28,735 nt of DNA from Paraclostridium ghonii (GTDB lineage: Bacteria > Bacillota > Clostridia > Peptostreptococcales > Peptostreptococcaceae). Location of the stretch: NCBI RefSeq assembly GCF_023653455.1, contig NZ_JAKEDR010000024.1, positions 1-28,735 of the forward strand. The letters run 5' to 3'. Position numbers and translations under genes: made by a program. Positions 1-7,376 of this stretch are shown here, piece after piece (position 1 is the stretch's first letter; every line of letters starts with the position of its first letter). The notes beneath the pieces are model-generated. The model worked only from the letters and a program-made list of their open reading frames with translations. It was not told the DNA's origin and did no database searches.

Positions 1-192
1 ATTTAATTTTCTATTTATTAAGTATTATCAATATGTATACAGATTTTAAAACCTTTAATTTTTTAAATTTACTATTAATTTTCAATCCATATAGCTGTTT
101 TTTATTAAAATTTAAAATAGTTATATTGATTAGATATTTTTTTATTTAAAAGCTAAATTTCAACTAAATACGCAAATTTAAAATAGTATAAT

Positions 193-220
193 AATATGGA
201 GGACATTAGTCCTCCATATT
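193..220. repeat. perfect 12-bp inverted repeat in the partition region
   Basis: The arms AATATGGAGGAC (193-204) and GTCCTCCATATT (209-220) are exact reverse complements around an ATTA loop. The hairpin ends 15 bases before the TTG start of the first gene and has no T-tract. It therefore looks like an operator or a leader hairpin rather than a terminator. The same GGAGGAC core returns at 2655-2690 and, degenerate, at 1050-1111. Confidence 0.7.
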
Positions 221-235
221 ACTGGGGGTGATAAC

Positions 236-793
236 TTGGAAAATAAGAAAGATTGGAGCTATGATAAAAAAATAAATTATATACTTAGACTTCAAGAAAA
301 TGGCTTATCAAGAAAAGAAATTACTGACAAAATGGAATATACAAGAGTAGATAGTTTAGATAGATTTATGAAAAAGTACGGATATGAAAAAATCGATGGT
401 AAGTTTATTTTAACTATGGAGGACAAGTGTAGGCTTAATTCAAATTCAGTAATTTCAAATGGCTGTGAATGTTTTTCAATAAGTGAAAATCAAATTTTTA
501 ATAACTATGAAATTCAAGATAAGCTAATTAACATAGTTAAAAATTATGATAATATTATGAACATTATAAATAACTTTGAATCTATGGAGGACAACTATCC
601 TATAGATGTAATTGAGGTAAAAACAGGCCTTCAAATAGATTTTGATAAATCTGAACCCATAAAAACCACTATTAGAGTAGATAAAAATATTTGGAATGAT
701 TTTTCTGAATTATGTAAGGATAAGTATTCTCATTTAAATAAACATGACCTTATAAGTAAGTCATTTTTAGAGTTTATAGATAAGTATAAGTAA
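236..793 (+). CDS. plasmid-encoded DNA-binding protein, N-terminal HTH-like and C-terminal RHH-like
   Basis: This 185-aa protein is not one I can name. The start is TTG at 236, chosen because GGGGGTG (224-230) sits just ahead. Residues 10-60 are basic and helical and read like a small helix-turn-helix (GLSRKEITDKM, then SLDRFMKKYGYEK). The middle is Asn/Ile-rich and of low complexity. The last 45 residues (about 140-185, starting IKTTIRVDKNIW) have the strand-helix-helix pattern of a ribbon-helix-helix domain. It lies upstream of parA, with a perfect palindrome between the window edge and its start codon. A role as partition regulator, autorepressor or centromere binder is inferred from context. 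The gene itself contains two GGAGGACA octamers (418 and 586), matching the flanking palindromes. Confidence 0.75.
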   Translation: MENKKDWSYDKKINYILRLQENGLSRKEITDKMEYTRVDSLDRFMKKYGYEKIDGKFILTMEDKCRLNSNSVISNGCECFSISENQIFNNYEIQDKLINIVKNYDNIMNIINNFESMEDNYPIDVIEVKTGLQIDFDKSEPIKTTIRVDKNIWNDFSELCKDKYSHLNKHDLISKSFLEFIDKYK

Positions 794-1368
794 ATCTATT
801 TAATCTTAAAATAAGTACATAAAATTTCACCTGTAATACATAGATATAATGGTTAATTTATGCGCTTAGGTACTGTCGTTAGGTAAAAAATGTTAATGCG
901 TGTTTAGGAGTTAATGTTTATACCCTACATGGTACTTGTACTGAAATGACTCCTATTTTCTCTTGTGTGACATATTTTTAAAGTTTAAAATTTTTTATCT
1001 TATGAATATTTGGTTGAAAGCTAAATAAATTAATTTTAAATTTTATATAAAAGGATGACAATTGTACTCCTTTATTTTTTCTATTTGGAGATTATAGGAC
1101 ACTTGTACTCCATATCATTTCTTAAATAAAATATTATAAAAAACATCTAAAGTAAATTACTTTATTTCAATATATAATTAAAGCGTAAATAGATATTATC
1201 TATAACTAAATAATAGTTCTTACCCCTTTGTACTAACAACTTATTATATGACTTTTTATTTTTATAAAAATAGATTAAATTTATATTTAAAAATCGTTAA
1301 ACAAATGATAAAATATATATTAAATTAAGATTTAATATATATTTTATATGAATAAAGGAGTAATGAAA
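794..1368. promoter_or_regulatory. gene-free region upstream of parA with repeated TTGTACT/GGA-GACA palindromic motifs
   Basis: No convincing gene is present. TTGTACT occurs at 936-942, 1062-1068 and 1103-1109, with a TTTGTACTA variant near 1225. Two of these lie in degenerate copies of the 2655-2690 palindrome: GGATGACA-AT-TGTACTCC at 1053-1070 and GGACACTTGTACTCC at 1097-1111. The arms AAAGGA/TCCTTT (1050-1055, 1068-1073) surround the ACAATTGT core. I infer binding sites for the neighbouring RHH proteins, perhaps a centromere (parS-like) or the par operator. Confidence 0.45.
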
Positions 1369-2217
1369 TTGGCTAAAAATCAAACAATTTTAACCCATAT
1401 GAGTTTTAAAGGCGGTAGTTCAAAAACATGTTTAAATCTAAACTTTATATATCAATTTTGTACAAACTATCCAAATAAAAAAGTATTATTTATAGATGCT
1501 GATCCTCAATCAAATGCATCAGTGTTTTTGTTAGGTGAAGAAGTTATACAATCAAACATATACACTTTAAAAGACGGATTAGATAGTAATGTTGAAATAG
1601 ACAAGTTAATTATGAGATCTCCACTAGAAAAATTTAAGAACTTAGATATTATAGCAAGTAACATAGATATGGTTACTCTTGAATTAGTTCTTAATACAAA
1701 AGCAGGTAAAGAGTATACATTATTAAATTACTTAACTGAAGATAAAAACATAAATGTATTTTCAGAGTACGATTTAGTAGTATTTGATTTAAATCCTGCA
1801 ATATCTGTTTTAAATACAAATGTATTTATATGTTGTACTGATATAGTTCCTATAATAAACTACGGGTGCTATAGTACACTAACTGGTTATGATTTATTAT
1901 TAAAAACTTATGGAGATATCAAAAAGGCTCTTCGAATAGACAAAGATGATATAAGAAAACCAGTTGTAACTAAATTTGAAAAACAACAAAATAATAAAAT
2001 AAAAATGTGGATTGAATGTGCCACTGAAAAAGGAATTTTAGGAAATACATTTAAACAAACTATGAGAAAATCTGTTCACTACGAAAACTCAATATTATAC
2101 AATGAATCAATAAGTGAATATGTAAAAGTTAAAGAAAGAAAAATAAAAACTGATATAGGAAATGAAATTTCTGAATTAATTAATGAGTACATAAAAGAAG
2201 ATTTAATAGTTATTTAA
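1369..2217 (+). CDS. parA: ParA/Soj-family plasmid partition ATPase
   Basis: This 282-aa P-loop ATPase would drive plasmid segregation by ATP-dependent binding to nucleoid DNA, together with a centromere-binding partner. The deviant Walker A motif is at residues 14-20 (KGGSSKT, where most ParA proteins have KGGxGKT), and Walker A-prime is FIDADPQSN with D43 and D45. Hydrophobic LVVFDLNP around residues 140-147 fits Walker B. I place the start at TTG 1369: the AAAGGAG at 1354-1360 is 8 bases upstream of it, whereas ATG 1348 precedes that site and ATG 1363 is only 2 bases after it. The RHH gene 73 bases downstream is the likely ParB-like partner. Confidence 0.9.
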   Translation: MAKNQTILTHMSFKGGSSKTCLNLNFIYQFCTNYPNKKVLFIDADPQSNASVFLLGEEVIQSNIYTLKDGLDSNVEIDKLIMRSPLEKFKNLDIIASNIDMVTLELVLNTKAGKEYTLLNYLTEDKNINVFSEYDLVVFDLNPAISVLNTNVFICCTDIVPIINYGCYSTLTGYDLLLKTYGDIKKALRIDKDDIRKPVVTKFEKQQNNKIKMWIECATEKGILGNTFKQTMRKSVHYENSILYNESISEYVKVKERKIKTDIGNEISELINEYIKEDLIVI

Positions 2218-2290
2218 TTACAGATTAAAAACTATTAAAAGTTATATTTAATTAAGATTAAATGTTTATTAAATACTAGGAGAGTGTACT

Positions 2291-2644
2291 ATGAATGTTG
2301 AAAATCCAATGCTAAATAAAAAGAGTAGTTTATTGAATATAAAGCAAAAATTAGATGAAAAATCAACTGGTCAAGAATTTATAGAAAATAAAAATACTGA
2401 TATAAATGTATTTGATTTAATAAATAAACCTAAGTTAAAAGAAGAAAAAGTTATGATTGGAATAAAACTCAAAAAAGAAGTTGCTGATAAGGTTAAATCT
2501 TTTTCTTATGAAAATAACATGACTGTTTCTCAAGTTTTAGAAGATATAGTTTGCAAGATGTTTGATTCAGTTAATCTAAACGAAGATGCTTTAATTGCGT
2601 ACGAAGAAAAATATAAAAAGAAATCTAAAAAAACTAAAAAATAG
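2291..2644 (+). CDS. small RHH protein, probable centromere-binding partner of ParA
   Basis: This protein has 117 aa. The N-terminal 50 residues are polar and probably unstructured. Residues about 52-92 (EKVMIGIKLKKEVADKV, then NNMTVSQVLEDIV) show the beta strand followed by two helices of a ribbon-helix-helix DNA-binding fold. The tail is Lys-rich. The start is supported by AGGAG at 2278-2282. The position directly behind parA, in the same direction, with a terminator-like palindrome 10 bases past the stop, fits the usual parA plus small RHH ParB/ParG-like partner arrangement. In that family the flexible N-terminus stimulates the ATPase. The assignment is by fold pattern and context only. 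Confidence 0.75.
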   Translation: MNVENPMLNKKSSLLNIKQKLDEKSTGQEFIENKNTDINVFDLINKPKLKEEKVMIGIKLKKEVADKVKSFSYENNMTVSQVLEDIVCKMFDSVNLNEDALIAYEEKYKKKSKKTKK

Positions 2645-2654
2645 ATACTTATCT

Positions 2655-2690
2655 AATCCAAAAGGAGGACAAATGTCCTCCTTTTGGATT
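2655..2690. terminator. 17-bp perfect palindrome between convergent operons
   Basis: The 17-base arms at 2655-2671 and 2674-2690 are exact reverse complements with an AA loop. They lie between the end of the partition operon (plus) and the end of the peptide operon (minus). No clear T-tract follows on either side, so termination is only likely. The core GGAGGACA-AA-TGTCCTCC matches the hairpin at 193-220 and could equally be a protein-binding site. Confidence 0.6.
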
Positions 2691-2703
2691 ACTGATATTA
2701 TTC

Positions 2704-3330
2704 TTAGTTAGAAACTTTACTATACTTATAAAAAGTTTTCATTCCATTGTTCTTTATACTACTATTTCTAGGAACTTGAAATAATAGTAGTGCAAAAGAT
2801 AATACATCTACTGCGGATCCTCCAGAATTAACAATTGCTAGAGTTAAAATAATCATAGAGTTTACACCTAATATAGTCATTAAAAAGGGTACTACAAAAG
2901 ATAGAATTATAAATGGCATTATAGTTACTATTAAATACCTATTTCTCTTAATTACTTCTTCTGTATAAACGAATCCACCCCATAATTTTACTGAAATAAA
3001 TGTTGATCTTGATTTAGAAAAATTAGGAATACACAATAAATGAATAACCTCATGTAGCAATATATACAGATATATATACACTATATACCTAAACTTAATT
3101 GTGAAAGCAAGTTTGCCTCCATAAATAATAGAATTTATAGTTGTTAACAAGTCTTTGTTTATCCATTTCATAAAAAATATGCATAAATAAATATTTATAA
3201 TTGATATAGGTAATGATATAAGTGTTGCTATAAGTAAATTTTTAGGTTCTTTTAGCATTTTCCAATCACTTCTAATCATTTCTTTATTCAAATTAATATC
3301 TGTTTCTGGTATTTTACTTATATACTTCAT
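2704..3330 (-). CDS. integral membrane zincin (DUF3267-like metalloprotease)
   Basis: This 208-aa membrane protein has about five hydrophobic segments. The zinc motif HEVIH is at residues 93-97 (H93, E94, H97) at the end of a transmembrane helix. A second motif, VNSGGSAVD (N168, D175), sits in a C-terminal helix and matches the third-ligand Asp motif of site-2-protease-like and DUF3267 proteins. The start is set by AAAGGAAC upstream of ATG 3330. It is the last gene of the minus-strand peptide operon, 45 bases after the DsbA-like gene. Possible jobs are leader removal, degradation of the peptide, or immunity; none can be chosen from sequence alone. Confidence 0.75.
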   Translation of the reverse strand: MKYISKIPETDINLNKEMIRSDWKMLKEPKNLLIATLISLPISIINIYLCIFFMKWINKDLLTTINSIIYGGKLAFTIKFRYIVYIYLYILLHEVIHLLCIPNFSKSRSTFISVKLWGGFVYTEEVIKRNRYLIVTIMPFIILSFVVPFLMTILGVNSMIILTLAIVNSGGSAVDVLSFALLLFQVPRNSSIKNNGMKTFYKYSKVSN

Positions 3331-3375
3331 AAACAGTTCCTTTCATTTTAAAGTATATACATTATACTTGTAGAC

Positions 3376-3948
3376 TTATTTTACATCATTTAACATTTGA
3401 TTAAACTCTTTTTCTGTAAATGAACCTACATATTTTTTACCATTTAAATAAAAAGTAGGGATAAAATCTATTTTAAGATCATCTTTTTCTTTTAAAATAT
3501 GTTTTTGCATTTCAACTCTATCATTTTTAACATCTCCTAGCTTGAAGAATTTTTCAACATCTTCTACACTTTTCATTTCCTTCCATGTCTTATAATTGTC
3601 CATTACATAATCTACAGTTTCTATTTTGTCTAAATTATCAATTCTATTAAATATAACATCATCATACTTAAACTTGTCAAAATCAACGTGTTTTACTACG
3701 TAATATACTTCTCCGTTTTTAATTTTTTCTCTTAATGTATCTCCAATATTTTCGTGTAGTTCATAGCAGTCTATACATTGAAAACTCATATACTCTACCA
3801 TTTTTATTTTAGCATTAGGATCTCCATACCCTATTCCGTTTTTTGTGTCTATTTTTTCTTTATTGTTAGAGTATATTAAATATCCTCCTATACATATTGC
3901 AATAACAATAATAAATAATAATAACTTAATTCCTCTTTTTTTATCCAT
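3376..3948 (-). CDS. membrane-anchored extracellular DsbA-like thiol-disulfide oxidoreductase
   Basis: This 190-aa protein has an uncleaved signal anchor at residues 7-26, then a thioredoxin-fold domain of the Thioredoxin_4/DsbA type outside the membrane. The active site is CIDC (C58 and C61, in YMSFQCIDC). FIPTFYLNGKKYVG near residue 165 holds the expected cis-proline (IPT). I start it at ATG 3948 rather than further upstream, because this codon overlaps the stop of the preceding gene (ATGGATAA), which suggests translational coupling. In this operon its likely substrate is the Cys47/Cys71 pair of the 72-aa precursor; that is inference. No DsbB-like redox partner is recognisable nearby. Confidence 0.85.
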   Translation of the reverse strand: MDKKRGIKLLLFIIVIAICIGGYLIYSNNKEKIDTKNGIGYGDPNAKIKMVEYMSFQCIDCYELHENIGDTLREKIKNGEVYYVVKHVDFDKFKYDDVIFNRIDNLDKIETVDYVMDNYKTWKEMKSVEDVEKFFKLGDVKNDRVEMQKHILKEKDDLKIDFIPTFYLNGKKYVGSFTEKEFNQMLNDVK

Positions 3949-4225
3949 GTGCTTTTCGGTCCTTTTCATAGAATTTTTTTCCAAAACTTGTTTTTGAAAC
4001 TATAAACACTAATCCAACAAGAACTAAATATAAAACCATGTAGATTAGAATTAGATTTGAACCTATATTTAACTTGAAACTACCTTGCGCTACATCTAAT
4101 ACAACTCCACCATTGAAAATATTTACGCTTTTATTACTTAATAATGAATATAGTAGATAAAAAACTGTTCCAAATGGAATCATTATAAAGTATATAGCAG
4201 ATAAAATTCCTAATGTCTTCTTCAT
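3941..4225 (-). CDS. small two-helix membrane protein of the peptide operon
   Basis: This 94-aa protein is one I do not recognise. It has hydrophobic segments at about residues 8-29 and 58-79, an extracellular or loop region of about 28 residues rich in Gly and Val, and a basic tail (GKKFYEKDRKAHG). It has no cysteines, so it is not a DsbB or VKOR-like redox partner. Its ATG overlaps the upstream stop as ATGA (4222-4225), and its stop overlaps the next ATG. It is therefore tightly coupled to the RRE-M50 and DsbA-like genes and probably works with one of them. An immunity or export accessory role is possible. Confidence 0.7.
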   Translation of the reverse strand: MKKTLGILSAIYFIMIPFGTVFYLLYSLLSNKSVNIFNGGVVLDVAQGSFKLNIGSNLILIYMVLYLVLVGLVFIVSKTSFGKKFYEKDRKAHG

Positions 4226-5115
4226 TTTATAGCCCCCTTCATCAGTTTCTTCATTAGAATTTTTCCAAGTATACCTTTTCCATCTTGTGTAAAAGGAAGT
4301 AAATTTATTGCATTAATAGCAAATCCAATTCCTATTAAGAAAGTCATTATACTTTGAATATTTATTGAGATTAATATGAAAATAGCGCCTATAATACTTG
4401 GTATTAATGGTCCTAATAAAATAGATAGCAAACTAGATTCTGTGCTTACCTTAACTATACTTACTGTGAATCTTCTTGCTAGTATATATCCATGAAATTT
4501 CTGTTTTTGAATTTTACTAACAGCTATATGAATCCATTCATGTAATACAAATCCAAATATTATTGCAAATATAAAAATAAAATAGCGACTAATAGCATAA
4601 TAAATCTTGTCATTAAGTTCTGATGCAAAGTTATTTATAACGAAACAAACAGGTATAATAGTTATCACCCACATTATAAATAATTTTTTCATTACTATAT
4701 AAAATAAAAGTAAAAATGTAAGTGTTTTTGATTTAGGAACAGAATATCTTTTCTTATGTATATATTGAAAAACAACTAGGTTTAAGAAAAAAACTGCTAT
4801 CTTATTTCCGACAATTTTACTTTCGACTAAGTTTTTATCTTGTAAATTACTTATTACAGTTTTTATATCTTTTTCTAATACATCTTTTTTAACATTATAT
4901 TTTTTAAGTAACTCAGAAACTATGTCATCTATAGTATTTGTTCCATCTAATAAATTTAAAATTTCATGTGCTACTCCGTTTAACGTAATACTTTTATTTA
5001 AATCTGTGTCAAAAACTAAATTTTCATTTAACTCTACATTTTTAGGAAAAATAAAAACTGTTTTAATTTTTAATAGAGATTTTAATTTTTCAATAATAAA
5101 TGTAAATAAATTCAT
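4222..5115 (-). CDS. PqqD-like (RRE) domain fused to an M50 intramembrane metalloprotease
   Basis: This protein has 297 aa and two parts. Residues about 22-102 look like a PqqD/RiPP-recognition-element winged helix: FPKNVELNENLVFDTD, then LNGVAHEILNLLDGTNTIDDIV, then a second helix and the NLQDKNLVES strand. Residues 105-297 form a polytopic membrane domain with HEWIH (H192, E193, H196) and a second S2P motif NLLPFTQDG (N271, P274, D278), both typical of the M50 family. The start is supported by AAAGGAGAG ahead of ATG 5115. PqqD-like domains bind RiPP leaders, and the precursor here has a YxxP leader motif, so I infer that this enzyme captures and cleaves the precursor at the membrane. YydH of the epipeptide operon is an M50 parallel. 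Confidence 0.85.
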   Translation of the reverse strand: MNLFTFIIEKLKSLLKIKTVFIFPKNVELNENLVFDTDLNKSITLNGVAHEILNLLDGTNTIDDIVSELLKKYNVKKDVLEKDIKTVISNLQDKNLVESKIVGNKIAVFFLNLVVFQYIHKKRYSVPKSKTLTFLLLFYIVMKKLFIMWVITIIPVCFVINNFASELNDKIYYAISRYFIFIFAIIFGFVLHEWIHIAVSKIQKQKFHGYILARRFTVSIVKVSTESSLLSILLGPLIPSIIGAIFILISINIQSIMTFLIGIGFAINAINLLPFTQDGKGILGKILMKKLMKGAIK

Positions 5116-5160
5116 ATCATCTCTCCTTTATAAATTAAAATGAACAATACAAATACACTT

Positions 5161-6624
5161 TTAGTCTAATTTTGAATTTAACTTATAAAGCTTTGGTATT
5201 ATCAATATGATAATACCTACTGATATTGATATAAGTTCATATATATATGCTCCACTAAAAGTCAATGAAATTATAGAAATTAAGATACCTATTGCAGCAA
5301 ATGATAAAAATACAATGATGTTTGAAAAAGGCTCTTTTTCCCTCACTGGTACCACGATCCCATATGTATAAATAACTATAACTCCCATTGTTGTATATAA
5401 CAGACCACTTTTAAATAACTGTAAATCCATTCCTAAGTATGTAAATATAATAAAGTACAGCATTGAATATATTGATATTCCAACAATAAGATTACCTATT
5501 AGTTTCCCATAGGAAATTAGCTTACTAGACACAGGAACTATATTAGAGTAGATGATAAAGTTTCTATCTTCCCCAAATGAACTTAGTGCAAAAATTGAAC
5601 AAAAACTTGATAAAATTAAATTTGAAATTGTTTTATCTATAGTTTTAGGATCTAAAAATCCTACAGATATAATTATGCATATTAGCACAAATAAATTTGA
5701 AATATTAGTCTCACTTCGTAAAATATGTTTAATTTCTTTTGTTATAATCCATAAAAACTTACCCTTGCTCTTAGGTATATATTTAAAAAGCATTAAGTTT
5801 CTATTATCAAGTTCAATTCCAGCAAATATAATCGTTATTAATATTCCTAAAAATAAAATTACTCCACTTATAGCTAAACAAATCCTTGCATCTTTATAGT
5901 TGAAAAATTCATACCCTACAAACAGGTCTATAACTGGTAATAAGATATTTACTATTGATACCTTATATGTTTCACTTTTAATTACAAGGTTATCTAAATT
6001 GATTTTACTAACCAAATAAATAAAAGAGTTTATTCCCAAAATAATTGAGGCTAATTCTCTTATAAACTTTTTATGGGATACAAAGTATAGTAGTCTAATT
6101 ATTAATAAATAAATTGTGTTTAATAAAAAGTATATTAATAATGATTGAATGATTATAGATATTAAATACACAATAATAATTTTTATACTAACTTTGGAAC
6201 CTATGAAAGATGGCAAGTGAAAAAACATAACGTAACATAGATTCGTAATAATTACGAAAAATAGCTCTTGAAGTGTTTGAGCACATATCTTTTCTTGTTT
6301 TGTAAGAGGCAACCATTTTATCATTTTACTATAATTACTACTATCATTATCTGAGTTAATCAGTATTATATATACAACAAAGGTAATTAAACTTACATTG
6401 AGCATTCCTGAAGAAATAAAGGAAAAAAACATACTTTTATTTCCGCTAATGATAGCACTAATTATAGGGGAAAATATCTTGTAAGAGATCACTGTTCCAA
6501 GAAGAATAAAAAACGGTACTATAATCGAGATGATAATAAAATACTTCTTAATTTTATTATGTAAGCTATTTTTAACCCCTTTAAGCATTGTTGTTAAAAT
6601 TAGAAATGATTTCTCCAATCTCAT
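5161..6624 (-). CDS. ABC-2-type transporter permease
   Basis: This 487-aa protein is nearly all hydrophobic, with about 12 predicted transmembrane helices separated by short charged loops, and no recognisable enzyme motif. The GGGGAGGA ribosome site 9 bases before ATG 6624 fixes the start, so the gene overlaps the end of the ATPase gene by 44 bases. Together with that ATPase it forms a two-gene exporter without a C39 peptidase domain. It would move the processed peptide out, or remove it from the membrane as self-protection, as the SkfEF and YydIJ pairs are thought to do. The choice between export and immunity is open. Confidence 0.85.
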   Translation of the reverse strand: MRLEKSFLILTTMLKGVKNSLHNKIKKYFIIISIIVPFFILLGTVISYKIFSPIISAIISGNKSMFFSFISSGMLNVSLITFVVYIILINSDNDSSNYSKMIKWLPLTKQEKICAQTLQELFFVIITNLCYVMFFHLPSFIGSKVSIKIIIVYLISIIIQSLLIYFLLNTIYLLIIRLLYFVSHKKFIRELASIILGINSFIYLVSKINLDNLVIKSETYKVSIVNILLPVIDLFVGYEFFNYKDARICLAISGVILFLGILITIIFAGIELDNRNLMLFKYIPKSKGKFLWIITKEIKHILRSETNISNLFVLICIIISVGFLDPKTIDKTISNLILSSFCSIFALSSFGEDRNFIIYSNIVPVSSKLISYGKLIGNLIVGISIYSMLYFIIFTYLGMDLQLFKSGLLYTTMGVIVIYTYGIVVPVREKEPFSNIIVFLSFAAIGILISIISLTFSGAYIYELISISVGIIILIIPKLYKLNSKLD

Positions 6625-7336
6625 GTTTTCTGTCCTCCCCTATAGAAACATTCATAAAAACTTCTTCTAAGGCCTTACATCCGAATTTCTCTTTTAAGAA
6701 ACTACTCGTTCCTTTTGCTACAGTATTTCCTTTGTAAAGCATTATAACTTCATCAGCTAATTCTTCAATTAAATTTAAATCATGTGAACATAATAATATA
6801 CTTCCTGAATTTATAAAACTTTTGAAAAGCTGTTTTGTTATAATAATTGATTCTACATCTAACCCTCTAAAAGGTTCATCAATTATTATTAATTCACTTT
6901 CTAAAGAAAAAGCTACTATTATTTGAATTTTTTTCTTCATACCATGAGAGTATTCTTTTATCAATATATCTAGAAAATCTTGCATATTATACAATTTTAT
7001 TAGTTTGTTTAATTTGTCATTTTTTTTAATAGAGTAAACAGATAGTATAAACTCTATATATTCCCTACCAGTCAATGATTCAGGTAATATCAATTCATCT
7101 GGTATATATCCAACTTTCTTTTTAAATTCCAAACTATCATTTTTATGATTTTCATACAGTATTTTTCCACTATTGCTTTTTATAGTTCCTAAAATCAAGT
7201 TAATAGTTGTAGTCTTTCCAGATCCATTAGGCCCTACAAGACCTAGAACTTTATTTTTATTTAAAGAAAAACTGAGATCTTTTATGGCAACAATCTTATT
7301 GTTATAAGTTTTTGTCAAATTGTCTACATGAAGCAT
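6581..7336 (-). CDS. ABC transporter ATP-binding protein
   Basis: This 251-aa protein is a single complete nucleotide-binding domain. Walker A is GPNGSGKT (residues 35-42), the signature is the variant YSHGMKK (129-135) in place of LSGGQ, Walker B is LIIIDEP (D153, E154), and the switch histidine is in LLCSHDL. The SHGM signature is common in ATPases paired with ABC-2 permeases for drug or peptide resistance. GGGAGGA precedes ATG 7336. The gene comes 143 bases after the precursor stop. That spacer is T-rich on the plus strand (A-rich in the transcript) and could hold attenuation or RNA processing, so the precursor may be expressed above the rest of the operon. Confidence 0.9.
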   Translation of the reverse strand: MLHVDNLTKTYNNKIVAIKDLSFSLNKNKVLGLVGPNGSGKTTTINLILGTIKSNSGKILYENHKNDSLEFKKKVGYIPDELILPESLTGREYIEFILSVYSIKKNDKLNKLIKLYNMQDFLDILIKEYSHGMKKKIQIIVAFSLESELIIIDEPFRGLDVESIIITKQLFKSFINSGSILLCSHDLNLIEELADEVIMLYKGNTVAKGTSSFLKEKFGCKALEEVFMNVSIGEDRKHEIGEIISNFNNNA

Positions 7337-7376
7337 AATTAAAACATTCCTCCCAGCATTAATATTATTTTAAGAA

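Noticed and set aside
895..955. 11-codon leader peptide (MFIPYMVLVLK) with AGGAG ahead
   Set aside because: The spacing to the ATG is only three bases and nothing downstream within 400 bases would be controlled by it. It is more likely chance.
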